A stretch of 64,000 nucleotides of DNA from Methylobacterium brachythecii (GTDB taxonomy: Bacteria > Pseudomonadota > Alphaproteobacteria > Rhizobiales > Beijerinckiaceae). The stretch covers positions 558,001-622,000 of the forward strand of contig NZ_JACIDN010000002.1 in the NCBI RefSeq assembly GCF_014196345.1, written 5' to 3'. Positions 60,271 through 64,000 of the stretch are shown piece after piece. The position numbers were made by a program, and so were the translations under genes. The first letter of the stretch is position 1; each line of letters opens with the position of its first letter. The notes beneath the pieces were generated by a model. The model ran no database searches. It was not told where the DNA came from and worked only from the letters and a program-made list of their open reading frames with translations.

Positions 60271-63057
60271 ATGTTCGACGCTGCGGCCGCCCTCGACAAG
60301 GTCCTGGAATCGCTCGACCGGGACGCGCGGGAGCCGACGCGGCTCCGCGCGGCGCTGGTGCCTGAGCTGCGCAAGGTCATCGAAGCCGGCCACAAGGACG
60401 CCGAGCGCCAACTCCTGAAGGATCGCAACGGCGTCGCCTGCGCCGAACGCATCTCCCGGCTGACCGACGGCGTCGTCAAGGCGATCTTCGACGCCGTGGT
60501 CTGGCGCCTCTACCCCAACGACAACCCCTCCACCGGCGAGCAGCTCGCCATCGTCGCCACCGGAGGCTACGGCCGGGGCACGATGGCGCCGGGCTCGGAC
60601 ATCGATCTGCTGTTCCTGCTTCCTTACAAGCAGACCGCCTGGTCCGAGAGCGTCGTCGAGGCGATGCTCTACGTCTTGTGGGACCTCAAGCTGAAGGTCG
60701 GCCACGCCACCCGCTCCGTCGAGGAATGCCTGCGCGAGGGCCGCGCAGACATGACGATCCGCACCGCTCTCCTCGAAGCGCGCTTCCTGTTCGGCTCGCG
60801 GACGCTGTTCGAGCAGCTCGTTACGCGCTTCGACAGCGAGCTGGTGATGGGCACGGCCGCCGAGTTCGTCGACGCGAAGCTGCGTGAGCGCGACGGCCGC
60901 GTCGCCAAGGCCGGCTCCTCCCGCTACCTCGTCGAGCCCAACGTCAAGGATGGCAAGGGGGGGCTACGCGACCTCAACACGTTGTTCTGGATCGCGAAAT
61001 ACACCTACCGGGTCCGCGATCAGGCGGAGCTGGTGAATGCAGGCCTGTTCACGGCCGAGGAATACAAGCTGTTCGAGCGCTGCGACGAGTTCCTGTGGCG
61101 GGTTCGCTGCCACATGCACTTCGTCACCGGCCGGGCCGAGGAGCGCCTGTCCTTCGGACTGCAGCCGAAGATCGCCGAGCGGTTCGGTTTCGGCGCCCGC
61201 GGCGGCCTTTCCGGCGTCGAGCGCTTCATGAAGGCCTATTTCCTGGTCGCGAAGGAAGTCGGCGACCTGACCGCCATCGTCTGCTCGGAACTGGAGGCGC
61301 GCCACGCCAAGCGCACGCCGGTGCTCGACCGCTGGATCGGCCGCTTCCGCGATCGCTTCCGCGCGACGACGATGGAGGCCGAGGATTTCCTGATCGACAA
61401 CGGCCGCATCAACACGCGCAACGAGGCCACCTTCGAGCGCGACCCGATCAACCTGATCCGGCTGTTCTGGCTCGCCGACCGCTACAACCTGCCGATCCAC
61501 CCGGATGCCAAGCGCCTCGCCAACCGCTCGCTGCGGCTGGTCTCGCAGGCAGTCCGCACCGATCAAGAGGCCAACCGGCTGTTCCTCGACATCCTGACCT
61601 CGGCCAACGCGCCGGAGACGATCCTGCGGGCGATGAACGAGGCGGGCGTCCTCGGCCGCTTCGTCCCGGACTTCCGGCGCATCGTCGCGATGATGCAATT
61701 CAACATGTACCACCACTTCACGGTGGACGAGCACCTGCTGCGCACGCTCGGCGTGCTCTCGGCCATCGAATCCGGCCGGCTCGAGGACGAGCATCCCCTC
61801 GCCTCCCGCCTGATCGGCACGATCCAGAACCGCCGGGCGCTCTACGTCGCGGTGCTGCTGCACGACATCGCCAAGGGCAGGCCGGAGGATCACTCCATCG
61901 CCGGCGCGGCCATCGCCAAGAAGATCGGGCCGCGCTTCGGCCTGACCCAGGCCGAGACCAACACCGTGGCCTGGCTCGTCGAGCACCACCTGCTGATGTC
62001 GATGGTGGCCCAGAGCCGCGACCTCTCCGACCCAAAGACCATCGAGAAATTCGCAACCGTGGTGCAAACCCTGGAGCGACTGAAGCTCCTGCTGATCCTC
62101 ACGGTCGCGGACATCAAGGCGGTGGGTCCGGGCACCTGGACGGCCTGGAAGGGCACGCTATTGCGCACCCTCTACGACGAGACCGAGGTGCACCTCTCGG
62201 GCGGTCATTCGGAGATCGCGCGCACCGACCGGGTCAAGATGATCCAGATCGCCCTGCGCGAGCGCCTCACCGACTGGGGTCCCGAAGAGTTCGACGCCTA
62301 CGCGCTACGCCACAACCAGGCCTACTGGCTGAAGGTCGACGGCACGCGCCAATTCAAGAATGCCGGCTTCATCAAGTCGGTCGACGAGAAGGGCCGCACT
62401 TCGGCAACCGCCTACGAGACCGACGTCTCGCGCGGCGTCACCGAGCTGACGGTCTACTCACCGGATCATCCGCGGCTGCTCGCCATCATCACCGGCGCTT
62501 GCGCGGCGGCGGGCGGCAACATCGTCGACGCGCAGATCTTCACCACCACGGACGGCTTCGCCCTCGACACGATCTTCATCTCTCGCGCCTTCGAGCGAGA
62601 CGAAGACGAGCTGCGCCGCGCAAAGCGGATCGCCACCGCGATCGAGAAGGCGCTCAAGGGCGAGATCAAGATCGCCGAGCTCGTCGCGGACAAGCATCCG
62701 AAGCACCCGCCGAAAACTTTCCTGGTCCCGCCGGATCTCTCGATCGACAACGCCCTGTCGAGCCGCGAGACGGTGATCGAGATCACCGGGCTCGATCGGC
62801 CTGGCCTGCTCTACGAGCTGACCACCGCGATCAACCGGCTCAGCCTGAACATCGTCTCGGCGCATATCGCCACTTTCGGCGAGCGGGCAGTGGACGTGTT
62901 CTACGTAGTCGACCTCACCGGCACGCGGGTGGTGCAGCCGGACCGGCTCGCGGCGATCCGCAATGCGGTGATGGAGGTCTTTGCCGGCGACGTCGCAGCG
63001 CTGAGGGCCGAGGGGCTCGATGCCCTGGTCGACTCGCCGCCGCCGCGGGAGGCGTGA
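60271..63057 (+). CDS. glnD: [Protein-PII] uridylyltransferase/uridylyl-removing enzyme (GlnD)
   Basis: 928 residues. The nucleotidyltransferase domain has GGYGRGTMAPGSDIDLLFLLPY near residue 97. The HD domain has VLLHDIAKGRPEDHSIAGA near residue 529. Two C-terminal ACT domains lie at about 727-800 (LTVYSPDHPRLLAIITGACAAAGG) and 833-910 (ITGLDRPGLLYELTTAIN). GlnD senses glutamine and modifies PII proteins, thus setting nitrogen-assimilation activity. CGGGAG precedes the ATG. It lies 192 bp from the divergent ssuA start. Confidence 0.95.
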   Translation: MFDAAAALDKVLESLDRDAREPTRLRAALVPELRKVIEAGHKDAERQLLKDRNGVACAERISRLTDGVVKAIFDAVVWRLYPNDNPSTGEQLAIVATGGYGRGTMAPGSDIDLLFLLPYKQTAWSESVVEAMLYVLWDLKLKVGHATRSVEECLREGRADMTIRTALLEARFLFGSRTLFEQLVTRFDSELVMGTAAEFVDAKLRERDGRVAKAGSSRYLVEPNVKDGKGGLRDLNTLFWIAKYTYRVRDQAELVNAGLFTAEEYKLFERCDEFLWRVRCHMHFVTGRAEERLSFGLQPKIAERFGFGARGGLSGVERFMKAYFLVAKEVGDLTAIVCSELEARHAKRTPVLDRWIGRFRDRFRATTMEAEDFLIDNGRINTRNEATFERDPINLIRLFWLADRYNLPIHPDAKRLANRSLRLVSQAVRTDQEANRLFLDILTSANAPETILRAMNEAGVLGRFVPDFRRIVAMMQFNMYHHFTVDEHLLRTLGVLSAIESGRLEDEHPLASRLIGTIQNRRALYVAVLLHDIAKGRPEDHSIAGAAIAKKIGPRFGLTQAETNTVAWLVEHHLLMSMVAQSRDLSDPKTIEKFATVVQTLERLKLLLILTVADIKAVGPGTWTAWKGTLLRTLYDETEVHLSGGHSEIARTDRVKMIQIALRERLTDWGPEEFDAYALRHNQAYWLKVDGTRQFKNAGFIKSVDEKGRTSATAYETDVSRGVTELTVYSPDHPRLLAIITGACAAAGGNIVDAQIFTTTDGFALDTIFISRAFERDEDELRRAKRIATAIEKALKGEIKIAELVADKHPKHPPKTFLVPPDLSIDNALSSRETVIEITGLDRPGLLYELTTAINRLSLNIVSAHIATFGERAVDVFYVVDLTGTRVVQPDRLAAIRNAVMEVFAGDVAALRAEGLDALVDSPPPREA

Positions 63058-63082
63058 GCCGGGGGCCCAACCCACAGCGAAA

Positions 63083-63114
63083 CTTGATTTCGCGGGGCCT
63101 GGGCCTGATATCAG
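63083..63114 (+). promoter_or_regulatory. RpoH (sigma-32) type promoter of grpE
   Basis: CTTG (63083-63086), an 18-bp spacer, and CTGATATCAG (63105-63114) match the alphaproteobacterial heat-shock consensus CTTG-N17/18-CYTATNTNNG at all but one position. It is 40 bp upstream of the grpE start. Confidence 0.6.
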
Positions 63115-63153
63115 CGCCGTTCCCAAAACGATGAAGTCGACTGACGAACGGCG

Positions 63154-63750
63154 ATGATGGCAGACCACAACGAGCATGAGGATCCGCGCAACCAGGCGGA
63201 GGCCACCCCGCAGGCCGAGCCGGCCGCGGTCGATGCCGAGGCGCTGGCCGCCGCCCTGCGCGAACGCGACGAGATGAAGGACCGTCTCCTGCGCACGCTC
63301 GCGGAGATGGAGAACCTGCGCCGCCGCACCGAGCGCGAGGTCACCGATGCCCGGACCTACGCCGTCACCAATTTCGCCCGCGACATCGTGGGCTCGGCCG
63401 ACAATATCCGCCGCGCGCTGGATAGCGTGCCGGCCGAGGCGCGCGAGCATGCCGATGGCGCGCTCAAGGGCCTCATCGAGGGCATCGAGCTCACCGAGCG
63501 CGACCTCGGCAAGACGCTCGAGCGCCACGGTGTGAAGATCGTCGATCCCAAGGGCCAGCGCTTCGACCCGAACCGCCACCAAGCCATGTTCGAGGTGCCA
63601 GACACGCAGGTTCCGAACGGCACCGTCGTCCAGGTGGTCCAGACCGGCTACGTCATCGGCGATCGCACTCTGCGCCCGGCTCTGGTCGGCGTGTCGAAGG
63701 GCGGCCCGAAGCCGGAGGCGGCGAAGGACAAGCCCGCCGACGCCGCTTGA
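63154..63750 (+). CDS. grpE: Nucleotide exchange factor GrpE
   Basis: 198 residues. An acidic, Ala/Glu-rich N-terminus is followed by the long coiled-coil [55 protein letters not shown] (about residues 36-90). The beta-wing region has [12 protein letters not shown] near residue 143 and [28 protein letters not shown] at the end. GrpE releases ADP from DnaK. The gene has its own RpoH-like promoter. A family-A repeat follows. Confidence 0.95.
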   Translation: MMADHNEHEDPRNQAEATPQAEPAAVDAEALAAALRERDEMKDRLLRTLAEMENLRRRTEREVTDARTYAVTNFARDIVGSADNIRRALDSVPAEAREHADGALKGLIEGIELTERDLGKTLERHGVKIVDPKGQRFDPNRHQAMFEVPDTQVPNGTVVQVVQTGYVIGDRTLRPALVGVSKGGPKPEAAKDKPADAA

Positions 63751-63771
63751 ACGTAAGAGCAAGCGCCTGAG

Positions 63772-63865
63772 CCGTCATTGCGACGCGTAGCCGAAGCAAT
63801 CCAGGGCCAACGCGCCGACGTCAGCGAGTTGGCTCTGGATTGCTTCGCTGCGCTGGCAATGGCGG
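63772..63865. repeat. Palindromic intergenic repeat, family A copy 2
   Basis: CCGTCATTGCGACGCGTAGC...GAAGCAATCCAG and CTGGATTGCTTCGCTGCGCTGGCAATGGCGG form the two arms, with a GACGTCAGCGAGTTGG centre. It is diverged from but clearly related to the copy at 16454-16545. The right part encodes the C-terminal end of the leftward partial gene. Confidence 0.75.
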
Positions 63866-64000
63866 AAACGGCCAGCGGACCTTCGTCATCTCTTCCGACA
63901 CGTTCCAGAGCCGGCGCGCATCGGCTTCGTCGCGCGCATGCGGGGCGATGACCGACGGAGTTGGCGCGCCTCGCATCTCCCCGCGGCCGTCCGGCCCGTA
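63821..64000 (-). CDS. Partial CDS, probable short-chain dehydrogenase C-terminus
   Basis: The frame enters at the right window edge on the minus strand and ends at the TGA 63823-63821. The 59 codons include HARDEADARRLWNVSEEMTKVRW, which reads like the C-terminal tail of SDR-type oxidoreductases (RRLWDVSEELTGVRW-like). The last 14 residues plus the stop lie inside the family-A repeat, so the normal stop seems to have been replaced by repeat sequence. Identification rests on a short tail only. Confidence 0.45.
   Translation of the reverse strand, partial: YGPDGRGEMRGAPTPSVIAPHARDEADARRLWNVSEEMTKVRWPFPPLPAQRSNPEPTR

Overview
The window is high-GC alphaproteobacterial chromosome, most likely from the Methylobacterium/Methylorubrum group (order Hyphomicrobiales). 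Family resemblance, gene order and regulatory motifs support this: CtrA boxes, a CckA hybrid kinase beside flagellar export genes, an Irr-type iron box, and an alphaproteobacterial RpoH promoter on grpE. No tRNA, rRNA, CRISPR array, insertion sequence or phage gene was recognised.

Layout. 1-6.8 kb: end of an acetoacetate decarboxylase gene and 3-hydroxybutyrate dehydrogenase, a small exported protein, a divergent HxlR/azoreductase pair, a fumarylacetoacetase-family hydrolase, a FadL-type porin, a MarR/DUF1772 pair and DoxX. 6.8-16.5 kb: nitronate monooxygenase, then flagellar genes (fliP and fliO leftward; flgB-flgC-fliE-fliQ-fliR-flhB rightward) and cckA. 16.5-32.6 kb: acyl-CoA synthetase, nitroreductase, enoyl-CoA hydratase, an EEP-family nuclease, cardiolipin synthase, a TonB siderophore receptor with an Irr-like box, an ECF sigma/anti-sigma pair, patatin, ispG, kup and dapB.

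32.7-51.2 kb is the most distinctive part: a candidate C2-sulfonate catabolic island between dapB and gpmA. A leftward operon encodes an MFS transporter, an acylating aldehyde dehydrogenase (SauS-like) and a two-subunit succinyl-CoA-synthetase-like ligase. These would take up sulfoacetate, activate it to sulfoacetyl-CoA and reduce it to sulfoacetaldehyde. A rightward operon encodes a GMC dehydrogenase (isethionate dehydrogenase candidate), a metabolite/H+ symporter, a YeiH-family exporter and periplasmic sulfite dehydrogenase SorAB. Sulfoacetaldehyde acetyltransferase (Xsc) would split the shared intermediate into sulfite and acetyl phosphate. Next to xsc lie an IclR regulator and an acetate kinase, rather than the more usual phosphotransacetylase, so the route would give acetate plus ATP. 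Two LysR genes, one IclR gene and several operator-like repeats suggest substrate control. A sulfonate-type ABC transporter (ssuABC-like) lies at 56.9-60.1 kb.

51.5-64 kb: gpmA, an AlkB-like dioxygenase, an exported protein of unknown function, a large MscS-type channel, OsmC, the sulfonate ABC genes with a small Cys-rich exported protein between them, glnD, grpE, and the 3' end of a likely SDR gene whose last codons lie inside a dispersed palindromic repeat. All functions are inferred from sequence features read by eye; no database search was run.
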